This document shows positions 50,763 through 59,802 of a DNA stretch of 64,000 nt, piece by piece. The notes beneath the pieces are model-generated. The model made no database searches. It saw only the letters and a program-made list of their open reading frames with translations, and was not told the origin of the DNA. Position 1 is the first letter of the stretch, and each line of letters begins with the position of its first letter. A program made the position numbers and the translations under genes. Location of the stretch: contig CP107049.1 of assembly GCA_025736915.1 (NCBI GenBank), forward strand, positions 3,224,001 through 3,288,000. Reading direction: 5' to 3'. This DNA comes from Acinetobacter nosocomialis. Its GTDB lineage: Bacteria; Pseudomonadota; Gammaproteobacteria; Pseudomonadales; Moraxellaceae.

Positions 50763-53234
50763 ATGGACTCAAAAAACACAAAATTGCCAGCATATAGTGA
50801 AACACTTCCAATCGAAGGCATGACCTGTGCCTCGTGTGTAGGTCGTGTCGAAAAAGCACTTAAGAAAGTTGAAAATGTAGAGATTACTAACGTTAATTTG
50901 GCAACTGAAAAAGCCGTTGTTTATTCAAATCAACCGATTCAGCGCGAAGCACTAGTTAAAGCAGTTGAACGAGCAGGTTATGATGTTCCAAAAGCTGCGC
51001 CAGTGGAGTTGTCTATTGAGGGCATGACCTGTGCATCTTGTGTTGCACGTGTTGAAAAAGCCCTTAAAAAAGTAGATGGCGTTCAAGAAGCTACCGTCAA
51101 CTTGGCAACAGAGCAGGCTTGGGTGCAGGCAGATGCATCGATCAATGTCGAAGACTTAATTCGCGCTGTTAAAAAAGCAGGTTACGACGCAAAAGCATCT
51201 GAAAAAAATCAAGATGAGCAGCTCGATAAAAAAGCGTCAGAGTTAGATCAGCTAAAAAAAGATTTGATCATTTCGATTGTGTTAGCCTTACCTGTGTTTA
51301 TTTTGGAAATGGGTTCACATCTCATTCCAGCTTTTCACATGTGGGTCATGCATACGATTGGTCAATACAATAGCTGGCTTTTACAGTTTGCTTTGACCAC
51401 ATTAGTGCTCGTTTTTCCAGGTCGCCGTTTTTATCAAAAAGGGATTCCGGCTTTATGGCGTTTAGCACCAGATATGAACTCGCTAGTGGCAGTTGGAACT
51501 TTGGCTGCCTATAGCTTTTCAGTCGTAGCAACCTTTATGCCGCATGTGTTACCCCAAGGCACGGTCAATGTTTACTTTGAAGCGGCTGCCGTTATTGTCA
51601 GTTTAATTTTGCTTGGGCGATATTTTGAAGCAAAAGCTAAAGGACGAACCTCACAAGCTATTCAACACCTAGTGGGAATGCAACCTAAAACAGCCCGTAT
51701 TCAACGTGATGGTCAAGTAGTGGAAGTTGCTGTTGCTGAAGTAGTCAGTGGAACTATTGTAGAAATTCGCCCGGGTGAACGTGTGCCTGTCGATGGTGAA
51801 GTGGTTGACGGACACAGCTACATTGATGAATCTATGATTACGGGTGAGCCTGTCCCTGTTGAAAAAATAGTAGGGCATCAGGTGGTCGGTGGTACAGTCA
51901 ACCAGAACGGTACTCTAAACATTCGGGCAACCGCAGTGGGGAGCTCATCTGTACTTTCACAAATTATTCGCATGGTTGAACAAGCCCAAGGTTCTAAACT
52001 TCCGATTCAGGGTTTAGTTGATAAAGTCACCATGGGGTTTGTACCTGTAGTGATGTTAATTGCTGCAATTACTTTCTTGGTTTGGTTTATTTTTGGGCCA
52101 GAGCCTGCACTGACTTTTGGTTTGGTGAATGCTGTTGCGGTAGTGATTATTGCATGTCCTTGTGCGATGGGGCTTGCAACGCCAACTTCTATTATGGTCG
52201 GTACAGGACGTGGTGCTGAGTTAGGTGTCTTGTTCCGTAAAGGTGAAGCTTTGCAGCTTTTACAAGAAGCGCAAGTAGTTGCAGTTGATAAAACGGGCAC
52301 ACTTACCGAGGGTAAACCGACACTGACAGACTTTAATGTGCAATCAGGTTTTGAGCGTGAACAAGTGTTGACTTTAGTTGCCTCTGTCGAAGTCAAGTCT
52401 GAACATCCGATTGCACTCGCGATTGTTCAAGCAGCAGAAAGCGAGGGCCTAAACTTATTACCCGTAACAGCTTTTAATTTGATTACAGGTTCAGGTATTG
52501 AGGCGGAAGTTTCAGGCCAAAAAGTACAAATTGGCGCAGACCGTTATATGCATCAACTTGGTTTAGATACCAACTCATTCCAAGCGATTGCTGCTCAATT
52601 GGGTGAAGAAGGCAAAACACCGCTTTATGTTGCTATTGACCAGCAACTTGCTGCAATTATTGCCGTGGCAGACCCCATTAAAGAAACAACCTATGCTGCG
52701 ATTGAGGCCTTACATCAATTAGGTCTCAAGGTTGCCATGATTACAGGAGACAATCGTCATACGGCCCAAGCGATTGCTAAAAAGCTGAACATTGATGAAG
52801 TGGTAGCAGAAGTTTTACCCGAAGGCAAAGTGGACACAGTTCGCCAACTGCAAAAACAATATGGTCGTTTGGCTTTTGTAGGCGATGGCATTAATGATGC
52901 ACCAGCCTTGGCGCAAGCAGATGTTGGTTTAGCCATTGGTACAGGAACAGATGTTGCTATTGAAGCTGCCGATGTTGTGCTCATGTCAGGTAGTTTAAAA
53001 GGCGTACCAAACGCAATTGCATTAAGTAAAGCAACCATGCGAAACATACGTCAAAACCTGTTCTGGGCATTTGTATATAACGTTGCACTTATTCCCATTG
53101 CAGCAGGTGCGCTTTATCCAGCATTTGGTGTATTACTTTCACCTATGTTTGCAGCAGGCGCGATGGCACTTTCTTCGGTCTTTGTTTTAGGCAATGCATT
53201 ACGCTTAAAACGTTTTCATGCGCCAGTACAGTAA
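50763..53234 (+). CDS. copA: Cu(I)-exporting P1B-type ATPase CopA
   Basis: Inner-membrane pump that ejects cytosolic Cu(I). Two N-terminal HMA domains each have GMTCASC. These are followed by about eight transmembrane helices, the TGEP actuator loop, the CPC metal motif in the membrane (IACPCAMG), the phosphorylated Asp in [13 protein letters not shown], and [11 protein letters not shown] chose ATG 50763 preceded by GAGGTG; the in-frame TTG 15 nt earlier is unlikely. It is likely followed by cueR in the same direction. Confidence 0.97.
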   Translation: MDSKNTKLPAYSETLPIEGMTCASCVGRVEKALKKVENVEITNVNLATEKAVVYSNQPIQREALVKAVERAGYDVPKAAPVELSIEGMTCASCVARVEKALKKVDGVQEATVNLATEQAWVQADASINVEDLIRAVKKAGYDAKASEKNQDEQLDKKASELDQLKKDLIISIVLALPVFILEMGSHLIPAFHMWVMHTIGQYNSWLLQFALTTLVLVFPGRRFYQKGIPALWRLAPDMNSLVAVGTLAAYSFSVVATFMPHVLPQGTVNVYFEAAAVIVSLILLGRYFEAKAKGRTSQAIQHLVGMQPKTARIQRDGQVVEVAVAEVVSGTIVEIRPGERVPVDGEVVDGHSYIDESMITGEPVPVEKIVGHQVVGGTVNQNGTLNIRATAVGSSSVLSQIIRMVEQAQGSKLPIQGLVDKVTMGFVPVVMLIAAITFLVWFIFGPEPALTFGLVNAVAVVIIACPCAMGLATPTSIMVGTGRGAELGVLFRKGEALQLLQEAQVVAVDKTGTLTEGKPTLTDFNVQSGFEREQVLTLVASVEVKSEHPIALAIVQAAESEGLNLLPVTAFNLITGSGIEAEVSGQKVQIGADRYMHQLGLDTNSFQAIAAQLGEEGKTPLYVAIDQQLAAIIAVADPIKETTYAAIEALHQLGLKVAMITGDNRHTAQAIAKKLNIDEVVAEVLPEGKVDTVRQLQKQYGRLAFVGDGINDAPALAQADVGLAIGTGTDVAIEAADVVLMSGSLKGVPNAIALSKATMRNIRQNLFWAFVYNVALIPIAAGALYPAFGVLLSPMFAAGAMALSSVFVLGNALRLKRFHAPVQ

Positions 53235-53251
53235 GGGTGCTGAAAATCAAC

Positions 53252-53289
53252 TTTTGGTTTAAGATCATGACAGAAGGTCTTAAACCAAA
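53252..53289. other. Hairpin between copA and cueR
   Basis: A 14-bp stem with one wobble (53253-53266 with 53276-53289) and a 9-nt loop. No T-run follows, so it may be a weak terminator, an mRNA stability element or an operator. It lies in the 75-bp gap before cueR. Confidence 0.45.
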
Positions 53290-53309
53290 TTTAATATTTG
53301 AGGTGTGAG

Positions 53310-53711
53310 ATGAATATCGGTCAGGCATCCAAACATTCGGGCATTTCGGCGAAAATGATTCGCTACTATGAAGAAATCGGTTTACTTGAAGCAGCTCAAC
53401 GTTCTGCTTCTGGCTATCGTATTTATTCAGAAACAGACCTTAAAACTTTAAACTTTTTAAAACATGCCAGAGAGTTAGGTTTTTCATCCGAACAGATGAA
53501 AGAGCTCATTTCGCTTTGGAAAAATACCGATCGGCATAGTGCAGAGGTGAAAGCTTTAACCGTAAAACACATTGCCGAATTAAAGCAAAAAATTGCTCAT
53601 TTACAGGAAATGGTTAATATTTTGCAGGCTTCAGCTGATGATTGCTGTGGTGACCAACAGGCTTCGTGTGCGATTTTAGACCACATTGAAAAAGGTGTAG
53701 GCGTAAGTTAA
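53310..53711 (+). CDS. cueR: MerR-family copper regulator CueR
   Basis: A 133-residue MerR-type activator. The winged helix MNIGQASKHSGISAKMIRYYEEIGLLEA is typical, followed by a dimerisation helix. The metal loop DCCGDQQASC has two cysteines spaced as in CueR (C-x7-C counting the first Cys), indicating Cu(I)/Ag(I) sensing. ATG 53310 has GAGGTG upstream. Its targets are probably the two 19-bp-spacer promoters at copA and copZ. Confidence 0.94.
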   Translation: MNIGQASKHSGISAKMIRYYEEIGLLEAAQRSASGYRIYSETDLKTLNFLKHARELGFSSEQMKELISLWKNTDRHSAEVKALTVKHIAELKQKIAHLQEMVNILQASADDCCGDQQASCAILDHIEKGVGVS

Positions 53712-53739
53712 ATCTTATAAAAATAAAAAAGGAAAAATC

Positions 53740-54147
53740 ATGGCTTATACAGCTTCTTGCCTTTGTAATGGCATTCAATTCAACATTAATGCCGAATTAG
53801 AGCCCATCATGGTTTGTCATTGTAAACAATGCCAAAAAGCCCAAGGTGCTGCTTTCGCTGCCATTACTCAAGTACAAAAAAGTGATCTAAATATTGTACA
53901 GGGTGAAAACCTGTTACAGGCTTATTTTGCATCGCCTAATAAAAAGAGAGTGTTCTGTAAAACCTGTGGTTCACCTGTCTGGAGTGAACGTCTAGATAAA
54001 CCTGATGTAGTGCGTTTAAGGGTAGGACTCATTAATGAACAAATATCGACATCAGTCATTTCTCATGCTTTTGTGTCTTCAAAAGTGAAGTGGTATCCAA
54101 TTTGCGATAGTGCTCGCCAATATCAAAATGGGGTAGAAAACCCTTAA
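53740..54147 (+). CDS. GFA (glutathione-dependent formaldehyde-activating) family protein
   Basis: A 135-residue zinc-binding protein of the GFA/CENP-V fold: SCLCNG, CHCKQCQKAQGAAFA and FCKTCGSPVW supply the cysteine ligands. Most members bind glutathione or have no known substrate. AAGGAAAA lies 6 nt before the ATG, and it is 28 bp after cueR, so possibly cotranscribed. Confidence 0.88.
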   Translation: MAYTASCLCNGIQFNINAELEPIMVCHCKQCQKAQGAAFAAITQVQKSDLNIVQGENLLQAYFASPNKKRVFCKTCGSPVWSERLDKPDVVRLRVGLINEQISTSVISHAFVSSKVKWYPICDSARQYQNGVENP

Positions 54148-54232
54148 ATATTAAGGTTGGATTGTATTTTATTCATTTGTAAAAAAACGTGAACAGCACT
54201 AGCCATGAATAAATAATGTGCTATAACTGTAC

Positions 54233-54396
54233 TTAAGGTAATCGTAATATCTCCTCGATCCACAGGGAAACTTGGGACAGGGCAAAAGATACGATAAGAC
54301 CTTACATATAGCTAGCAAAGAGCATGTAAGAAATGAATAGACACAAATCTTAGATTGCTCACCGTTGCAGAAAAGCCCGTGAAACGGGCTTTTTTA
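54233..54396 (+). ncRNA. Candidate small RNA 1
   Basis: A possible -10 (TATAAC, 54222-54227) precedes about 160 nt with ATCGTA/TACGAT and CTTACAT/ATGTAAG pairings. It ends in a 10-bp stem (AAAAGCCCGT / ACGGGCTTTT, 54371-54393) plus T-run. No known family is recognised, and the promoter -35 is weak. Confidence 0.4.
54371..54396 (+). terminator. Intrinsic terminator in the gene-free region
   Basis: AAAAGCCCGT / ACGGGCTTTTTT with a GAA loop. It lies over 220 bp after the last gene, which suggests its own transcript. Confidence 0.8.
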
Positions 54397-54488
54397 ATGC
54401 CTGTAAAAGCTATTTCTTATTTGTGAAGATCATAGATTTTTAAACTATTTATGAAAAAGTAATGTAAAAATAACAAAATATTTTAAAT

Positions 54489-54506
54489 ATACAGACTATT
54501 CTGTAT
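54489..54506. promoter_or_regulatory. Putative TetR-type operator palindrome (copy 2)
   Basis: ATACAGA-CTAT-TCTGTAT, a perfect 7-bp inverted repeat, 30-50 bp upstream of candidate small RNA 2 and resembling copies near 16858 and 62815. Confidence 0.45.
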
Positions 54507-54529
54507 TGCAATTTATTTTTATTAAAGGT

Positions 54530-54630
54530 ACATTGAGTCAACGGTTTAAAGTTCAAGCTTAATAATGAACTCATGGTCGTTGTGGGAGATCTAAGAGCCT
54601 GCATTTTCCCCAAGATGCGGGTTTTTTTTA
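54530..54630 (+). ncRNA. Candidate small RNA 2
   Basis: About 100 nt containing nested pairings (CAACG/CGTTG around AGTTCA/TGAACT). It ends in the hairpin CCTGCAT / ATGCGGG (54598-54621) and eight T. It follows the palindrome at 54489. No known family recognised. Confidence 0.4.
54598..54630 (+). terminator. Intrinsic terminator of candidate small RNA 2
   Basis: CCTGCAT pairs with ATGCGGG (one G-T wobble) around a 10-nt loop, followed by eight T. Confidence 0.7.
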
Positions 54631-54740
54631 TGCCTAAAGAAAAGTATTTATTTATCTCATCTAAAATTTTAATTTTCTAATTTTTAAATTTTTAAAACCT
54701 ACGAGCCGAATAGATCGTAGGTTTTTACGCTAACTAGAAG

Positions 54741-55097
54741 TTAAGCACGATATGCCTGACAAGCTTGGGCACATGCTAAACATGCTTTTGCACAAATCTG
54801 GCAATGCTCATGTTCGTGTTTACTACATTCAGCTGCGCAAAGTTGGCATGCACTGGCACATAATTGCATAGCTTGTTCAGCAAGCTCCGAATGTCTTAAC
54901 TCTAAAGATGTGCATAGCTGACAGGTTTCTACACACGTTAAACAGTGTTTAATACATTCACGCATCATATGCACATGTTCTTCTTGTAAACATGCTGAGG
55001 CACAATGTTTACAAGCAAACATACATTCAATGCATGCTTGAATAGAGGTAGATGCTTGACTAAACAGAGAAGGGGTTGGTTCTTGTGAGCTATTCAT
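54741..55097 (-). CDS. Four-helix-bundle copper-binding protein (Csp-like)
   Basis: A 118-residue protein with 19 cysteines in CxxxC and CxxC spacing along helices (IQACIECMFACKHCASAC, HCLTCVETCQLC, CASACQLCAAEC, CQICAKACLACAQAC) plus many His. This is the pattern of Csp copper-storage proteins, whose bundle core binds many Cu(I). There is no signal peptide, so it is cytosolic like Csp3. Its proximity to copZ, copA and cueR fits copper buffering. No CueR-type promoter was seen directly before it. Confidence 0.88.
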   Translation of the reverse strand: MNSSQEPTPSLFSQASTSIQACIECMFACKHCASACLQEEHVHMMRECIKHCLTCVETCQLCTSLELRHSELAEQAMQLCASACQLCAAECSKHEHEHCQICAKACLACAQACQAYRA

Positions 55098-55340
55098 TTT
55101 AATATTCTCCTTTTGAAAGGCTATTATTAAAAAACCGAATATTTTTATCTTTTTTCATTTTATAAAATCATTTTTCCTATAGGGCACTTTGAAATGAAAG
55201 GTCTACAAATGCTCAATAAGTGATTAACCTCGTATAAGAATGTTACATGTACTTTTCTAATTAAAGTTTTGAAAAATGATGAAGCACGAAGAAGATCTTC
55301 TTAAAACAAGACATAAAATTTATTTCGATATAATACTTTT

Positions 55341-55548
55341 GGCTAATTTTTTAATGAATGAAAATTAGGCAAATTATCAGTGTGAACTTTAAGGGCGCAC
55401 GTAATGGAAAACATTGAACAGTACGCTCACGGAGCTGAGCATGAAGTCCACGTACACTGCAAACGATCATTAAGTACATTAATACTGAGCCTGTTTGTGT
55501 TAATTGCGACTGGTCGTTAAACGAAAAAGCACCCAAGGGTGCTTTTTC
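55341..55548 (+). ncRNA. Candidate small RNA 3
   Basis: About 208 nt starting 7 nt after TATAAT. The 5' hairpin is CTAATTTT / AAAATTAG (55343-55368). A middle hairpin CAGTACG with CGTACxCTG encloses GCTC/GAGC, and the 3' end is an 11-bp terminator stem. No known RNA family recognised. Confidence 0.45.
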
Positions 55549-55550
55549 CG
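55525..55550 (+). terminator. Intrinsic terminator of candidate small RNA 3
   Basis: AAAAAGCACCC / GGGTGCTTTTT with only AA between the arms. Usable in both directions because of A and T tracts. Confidence 0.75.
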
Positions 55551-55575
55551 TATCTACTGACTTTGCTAGATAATT

Positions 55576-55905
55576 TTAAGAGCTTGTAAAGCCGCGCCGT
55601 TTTTTATAGGCTTTCCGATCATAAGAGGGTATATTGGACTTTTGAAGGTCAATAGCTAGTTGTTTCTTACGTTGAAATTGCACTTCATTTAAAAGTGCAT
55701 CATAGATTTTGGGACGGTCAGTTTTAAACTTTTCTACATCCAATGGAATTTTACTTTCCTCTTTAACAATATACAAAACAGAACCATTGGCATTCGTTTC
55801 ATATATTGTCCAACCAACCCGTACTGTATAAAGACTGGTTTTCTGATCCTTTCCTAAATAAGATTTAAAACCATCCGGATGTGGGCGAACATAAGCATTC
55901 ATCAT
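55576..55905 (-). CDS. Hypothetical protein
   Basis: A 109-residue basic, soluble protein (ends DRKAYKKRRGFTSS), with a beta-rich first half (SLYTVRVGWTIYETNANGSVLYIV). No recognised domain, signal peptide or partner. GGAGG precedes the ATG pair. Small and isolated in a gene-poor stretch. Confidence 0.65.
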   Translation of the reverse strand: MMNAYVRPHPDGFKSYLGKDQKTSLYTVRVGWTIYETNANGSVLYIVKEESKIPLDVEKFKTDRPKIYDALLNEVQFQRKKQLAIDLQKSNIPSYDRKAYKKRRGFTSS

Positions 55906-56357
55906 ACATCCTCCATCAACTATTTAATTCGATGAAAGCGGCGATTAATGAATTGATGGGGAACAATACATCTATTCAGTAAAATCACGATTTTAACTTG
56001 TATATATATTGATCAATTTAGCAATTTCAAGGCGTATGATATTTCTTTTCGATGGAGGAAAAATAAGAGAAGTTGATTGAAAAGCACTCAAAAATAACGA
56101 CTTAATTTTAAAAGATAAATCATTAAGTAGTTTGAAGTCATTTTTAAAATTAGAGTAATATTTTTAAAAAATGTGTGACGAATTTTGCAAATTTAAAATT
56201 GAACAAATTATAATGAACCAAGATTCACTTTTTAATAAGCTACTAATTTTAAAAAATAAAAAGTATTTGTAATATTTCTTGTTACAACGATTTTGTCGAC
56301 AATATAGGACTGTTTTTGACATATTTCGCCTAGCGTAATCAATCGAGTTTTTAGCCT
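55906..56357. other. AT-rich intergenic region before the first LysE-family gene
   Basis: About 450 bp, no gene. A possible promoter TTGCAA-N18-TATAAT (56185-56214) lies about 145 bp before the LysE-type gene. Nothing else convincing. Confidence 0.45.
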
Positions 56358-56951
56358 ATGGTGTCATTTTTGTTTATTGGACTTGTGGTCACTATTTTGC
56401 TGACTCCAGGACCAACAAATACATTATTAGCCTCGGCTGGCATACAGGCAGGGGTAAAGCATTCACTTAAGTTAATTCCGGCAGAGGTAATAGGTTACCT
56501 AATCGCAATTACCTCTTGGGGTGTTTTACTTGAGTCAGTATCTCATTTCATTCCATGGCTTCCAGCCATATTAAAGCTGATCAGTGCGGGTTTCATCCTT
56601 TATCTTGCTTTTAAACTCTGGATGACATCGACTGAAGATATTAAATTAGACCGACCACTCATTACGCCAAAAGCTTTATTTCTTGCAACACTTTTAAACC
56701 CAAAAGCTTTATTGTTTGCTTCGGCGATTTTTCCACATGCAGCGTGGGAAAATCCGCATTTGTATTTTATTCACATTGTTGTCTTTTTATCTTTAATTAC
56801 TCCAATTGCTTTTTTATGGATTATGTTTGGAACAGTCCTTATTTCAAATAAAGTAACTTGGTTAAATCAACGCAATTTACAACGTACAGCTGCATTTATT
56901 TTAACTTTCTTTGCCATGCCAATCGGCTATTCTGCGATTAGCTCATTTTAA
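56358..56951 (+). CDS. LysE/RhtB-family exporter
   Basis: A 197-residue membrane protein with about six hydrophobic segments and the LysE family opening (LLTPGPTNTLLASAG) followed by NPKALLFASAIFPH in the middle. Members export amino acids or related solutes; the substrate is unknown. No strong ribosome site is seen upstream. Followed 48 bp on by a small unknown gene in the same direction. Confidence 0.88.
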   Translation: MVSFLFIGLVVTILLTPGPTNTLLASAGIQAGVKHSLKLIPAEVIGYLIAITSWGVLLESVSHFIPWLPAILKLISAGFILYLAFKLWMTSTEDIKLDRPLITPKALFLATLLNPKALLFASAIFPHAAWENPHLYFIHIVVFLSLITPIAFLWIMFGTVLISNKVTWLNQRNLQRTAAFILTFFAMPIGYSAISSF

Positions 56952-56999
56952 ACTTAACCCATTATTTATATTAAAAAATTTATTTTACAGGAGATTTTT

Positions 57000-57218
57000 A
57001 TGAAAAGATTAAAAGTAATTATCAAGGACCAATTTGATAAAAAATTAATTGCTTTGGCAAAAGTTAGACCCATGAATGACCATGTGCTTGAGCTTCATAA
57101 AAGTGTAGAACATATTGAAATTGATGATGAGATTATTCTACCCAACATGGATTTACTTTATGAAAATCCAAAAGATGGGAAAATTTATAAATTAGTTGGT
57201 CCATTCAATGAGGAATAA
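57000..57218 (+). CDS. Small hypothetical protein
   Basis: A 72-residue soluble protein (MKRLKVIIKDQFDKKLIALAK at the start, acidic end). CAGGAG lies 7 nt before the ATG. Not recognised. Possibly cotranscribed with the exporter. Confidence 0.65.
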   Translation: MKRLKVIIKDQFDKKLIALAKVRPMNDHVLELHKSVEHIEIDDEIILPNMDLLYENPKDGKIYKLVGPFNEE

Positions 57219-57289
57219 CTCTTAAATTAAATTTAACAATAACCATGAGCAGAGTTTGTGTTTTATAGTCTTATATGGTGAAAATTAAG

Positions 57290-57450
57290 CCAAACTAACG
57301 TATAGACACAATTAAAATATTGAACATCGAAAGTCGTTATGGGACTATGTTTTTGCAAAAATGTGACCTAATCCTCATTTTTGCATTTCAGGACTAAGTG
57401 GTGTTCACTAAGCCCATTTCTTCAATGAGAAGTAGAAATGGGCTTTTTTT
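57290..57450 (+). ncRNA. Candidate structured RNA or 3' UTR element
   Basis: It contains a perfect 10-bp hairpin (TGCAAAAATG, 57354-57363, with CATTTTTGCA, 57376-57385), a small AGTG/CACT hairpin and then a 12-bp terminator. It may be an independent RNA or the 3' end of the mRNA of the small gene at 57000. No promoter was pinned down. Confidence 0.35.
57410..57450 (+). terminator. Intrinsic terminator before xseB
   Basis: A 12-bp perfect stem (AAGCCCATTTCT / AGAAATGGGCTT, 57434-57445) with a 12-nt loop and T7. Confidence 0.8.
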
Positions 57451-57458
57451 ATTGCAAA

Positions 57459-57653
57459 TTATTCTTTAAATGTTTCATCTAAAGCTTGTTGAACAGCTTC
57501 AATTCGAGATTTACACGCTTTATAAGCACTAATCGATTCTTCAACAATTTTCATTAAATTATCAATATCTGGGCTTTCCTGAGACTCAAGTAATTCAGCA
57601 TTTCGTTTTAAGATAGCATGACCTTCTTTGAAAGACAGTTCTTTTTCATTCAT
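57459..57653 (-). CDS. xseB: Exodeoxyribonuclease VII small subunit
   Basis: A 64-residue acidic coiled-coil protein; several copies bind one XseA in exonuclease VII, which digests single-stranded DNA. It overlaps the end of xseA by 8 nt, so translation is coupled. The length and position right after xseA make the call. Confidence 0.88.
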   Translation of the reverse strand: MNEKELSFKEGHAILKRNAELLESQESPDIDNLMKIVEESISAYKACKSRIEAVQQALDETFKE

Positions 57654-58908
57654 TAGGAATTACCTCTGTAATATTGGCCTCAATAACACCATCTTGCATT
57701 TCAATAGTAACGGCAGAGCTTGAGACTTGATGAACAGAACGAATTGCTTTGCCTTCAGATCTTACAATTGCATAGCCTTTCGCTTGAATCTGTTTTGGGT
57801 TTTGCAGAAGAATTTCTCGCATAAGGGCTTCGGTTTGCGTTAAAGAAAATTTAACCTGTTGCTGTGAAACAAATTGAATGCGTTCTTTCATTTGTTCGAG
57901 GAACTGGTGAGCAGAATTAAGTTGGCCTTGGGCAGAAGATTTAATATGTTGTAAATATTGATCACTCTTACTTTGATAAGTCGTAATTTGATGTTGAGAC
58001 AAAAGTTTAATTGTTTGTAGGTTGTCTACAGCTTCTTGTACACGTTCAACAATATGGTTGCGAATACCCGCAATCACTTTACTTGGAGTATCAAACGAAC
58101 GGTGTGCGATCTCATCAAGGATAGTACGGTCTTTTTCATGTCCGATACCAACCCAAATCGGTACGCTACGTTTACAGAGTAGGGCAGCAAGCTCATAATC
58201 ATTTAAATAAGCTAAGTCATTTACAGCACCACCACCACGAATAATTACAATCAGATCGGGGGGAAAGTTATAACTATTTGCCCATTGCTTTAACCCTGTT
58301 GCCAACGACTCCATAAGGCTAACGGCAGCCGTATTTCCCTGAAAAGTCGCACTTTGATAAACAAAATGGCAGACCCCATTTCGCTCAAGAGCATCTGCAT
58401 CTTTTTTAAAGTCCCCCAATCCTGCAGCATTTTGAGGAGCAATCACTAAAACATTTTGAATATCAAAAGGAGTAGGAAGAAGTTTATTCTTATGAATTAA
58501 ACCTTCTTGAGTTAAACGCTCCACAATTTGTTGATAACGTTTTGCAATTTCCCCAAGTGTAAAACTTGAGTCAATCTCTTCGATATTGACTGAAAATCCA
58601 TATTGCGGATCAAAACGCGCTCTAATTTTAATTAAAACGTTTAAGTCGCTTGCTAACTCAATTCCTGTTTCTCGTTCAAACTTAAGAACAATTTTACTCG
58701 CTGAAAATTTCCAAATGGTTGCTTTACAACTGGCGATGACTTTATCAGTATCTGCATCTTTCTCTGCAAGCTCTAAATAGTAATGTCCACCTTTAATATT
58801 TAAATTACGAATCTCTGCTCTAACCCATACCGGTTCGTCAAATGTCAGGCGTATTACTTCCTGCACAGTGCCGAGATATTCGCTGAGTGAGAACTGGGGA
58901 TCAGACAT
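57646..58908 (-). CDS. xseA: Exodeoxyribonuclease VII large subunit
   Basis: A 420-residue catalytic subunit. The N-terminal OB-fold (SLSEYLGTVQEVIRLTF, WVRAEIRNLNIKGGHYYLEL) binds DNA. The catalytic part has VIIRGGGAVNDL, PIWVGIGHEKDRTILD and DTPSKV. A long coiled coil follows, where XseB docks. Works in mismatch repair and DNA degradation. Confidence 0.96.
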   Translation of the reverse strand: MSDPQFSLSEYLGTVQEVIRLTFDEPVWVRAEIRNLNIKGGHYYLELAEKDADTDKVIASCKATIWKFSASKIVLKFERETGIELASDLNVLIKIRARFDPQYGFSVNIEEIDSSFTLGEIAKRYQQIVERLTQEGLIHKNKLLPTPFDIQNVLVIAPQNAAGLGDFKKDADALERNGVCHFVYQSATFQGNTAAVSLMESLATGLKQWANSYNFPPDLIVIIRGGGAVNDLAYLNDYELAALLCKRSVPIWVGIGHEKDRTILDEIAHRSFDTPSKVIAGIRNHIVERVQEAVDNLQTIKLLSQHQITTYQSKSDQYLQHIKSSAQGQLNSAHQFLEQMKERIQFVSQQQVKFSLTQTEALMREILLQNPKQIQAKGYAIVRSEGKAIRSVHQVSSSAVTIEMQDGVIEANITEVIPNE

Positions 58909-59411
<503 letters not shown>

Positions 59412-59651
59412 GTGAATACGATTGTGAATATAGTAAATGAATGGCAAATTGCCACAGCCGTAAATGGCAATGAAATTAATGTGAGGGTTATTCCTCATGT
59501 GCGTAAGCAAAACTCACTTGATGGCTATCGTTGGGTAGAGGTTGGAAAGAAAATTCAGCTTCAAACTGGTGAAGAAATTGAGTTGAACCAAGATGGTAAA
59601 AGCTTCTATGCCGGATTTAATCAACTTTATCGTTTAAATACATATTGTTGA
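59412..59651 (+). CDS. Small hypothetical protein next to the prophage relic
   Basis: A 79-residue beta-rich protein (EWQIATAVNGNEINVRVIPH, then VEVGKKIQL...EIELNQDGKSFYAGFNQLYRL). GTG start at 59412, with another GTG 12 nt in; no strong ribosome site. Not recognised. A strong terminator follows. Confidence 0.55.
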   Translation: MNTIVNIVNEWQIATAVNGNEINVRVIPHVRKQNSLDGYRWVEVGKKIQLQTGEEIELNQDGKSFYAGFNQLYRLNTYC

Positions 59652-59671
59652 TAAAACTATGGTAATAAAGC

Positions 59672-59711
59672 AAAAAAACCTATCCCTTTTAAAAGAGATA
59701 GGTTTTTTTAT
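59672..59711 (+). terminator. Intrinsic terminator, very stable
   Basis: AAAAAACCTATC pairs with GATAGGTTTTTT, and the inner CTTTT/AAAAG extends the stem to about 17 bp. A-run and T-run make it usable from both sides. Confidence 0.85.
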
Positions 59712-59802
59712 ATGTAATGGAAAAATAAATAATTAAAGTTATAAATAAGTAAGCTACTTGAAAACGATAAAATTATTATTTTAACTATATTTAATAACTA
59801 AA

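Larger units (their letters stand above)
54148..54740. other. Gene-free region with two terminated RNA-like segments
   Basis: This 593-bp gap has no convincing protein gene. It holds two intrinsic terminators in the same direction, each preceded by pairing segments and a possible -10 box, so it may encode two small RNAs. A TetR-type palindrome (54489-54506) lies between them. Confidence 0.55.
55098..55575. other. Gene-free region with one terminated RNA-like segment
   Basis: About 480 bp without a supported protein gene. It contains a TATAAT box (55329-55334), a hairpin right after it and a strong terminator at 55525-55548, read rightward. An in-frame open frame from 55404 runs through the terminator and is not believed. 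Confidence 0.5.

Noticed and set aside
55404..55578. Open frame starting MENIEQYAHGAEHEV
   Set aside because: It runs through the intrinsic terminator at 55525-55548 and has no ribosome site; a non-coding reading fits better.
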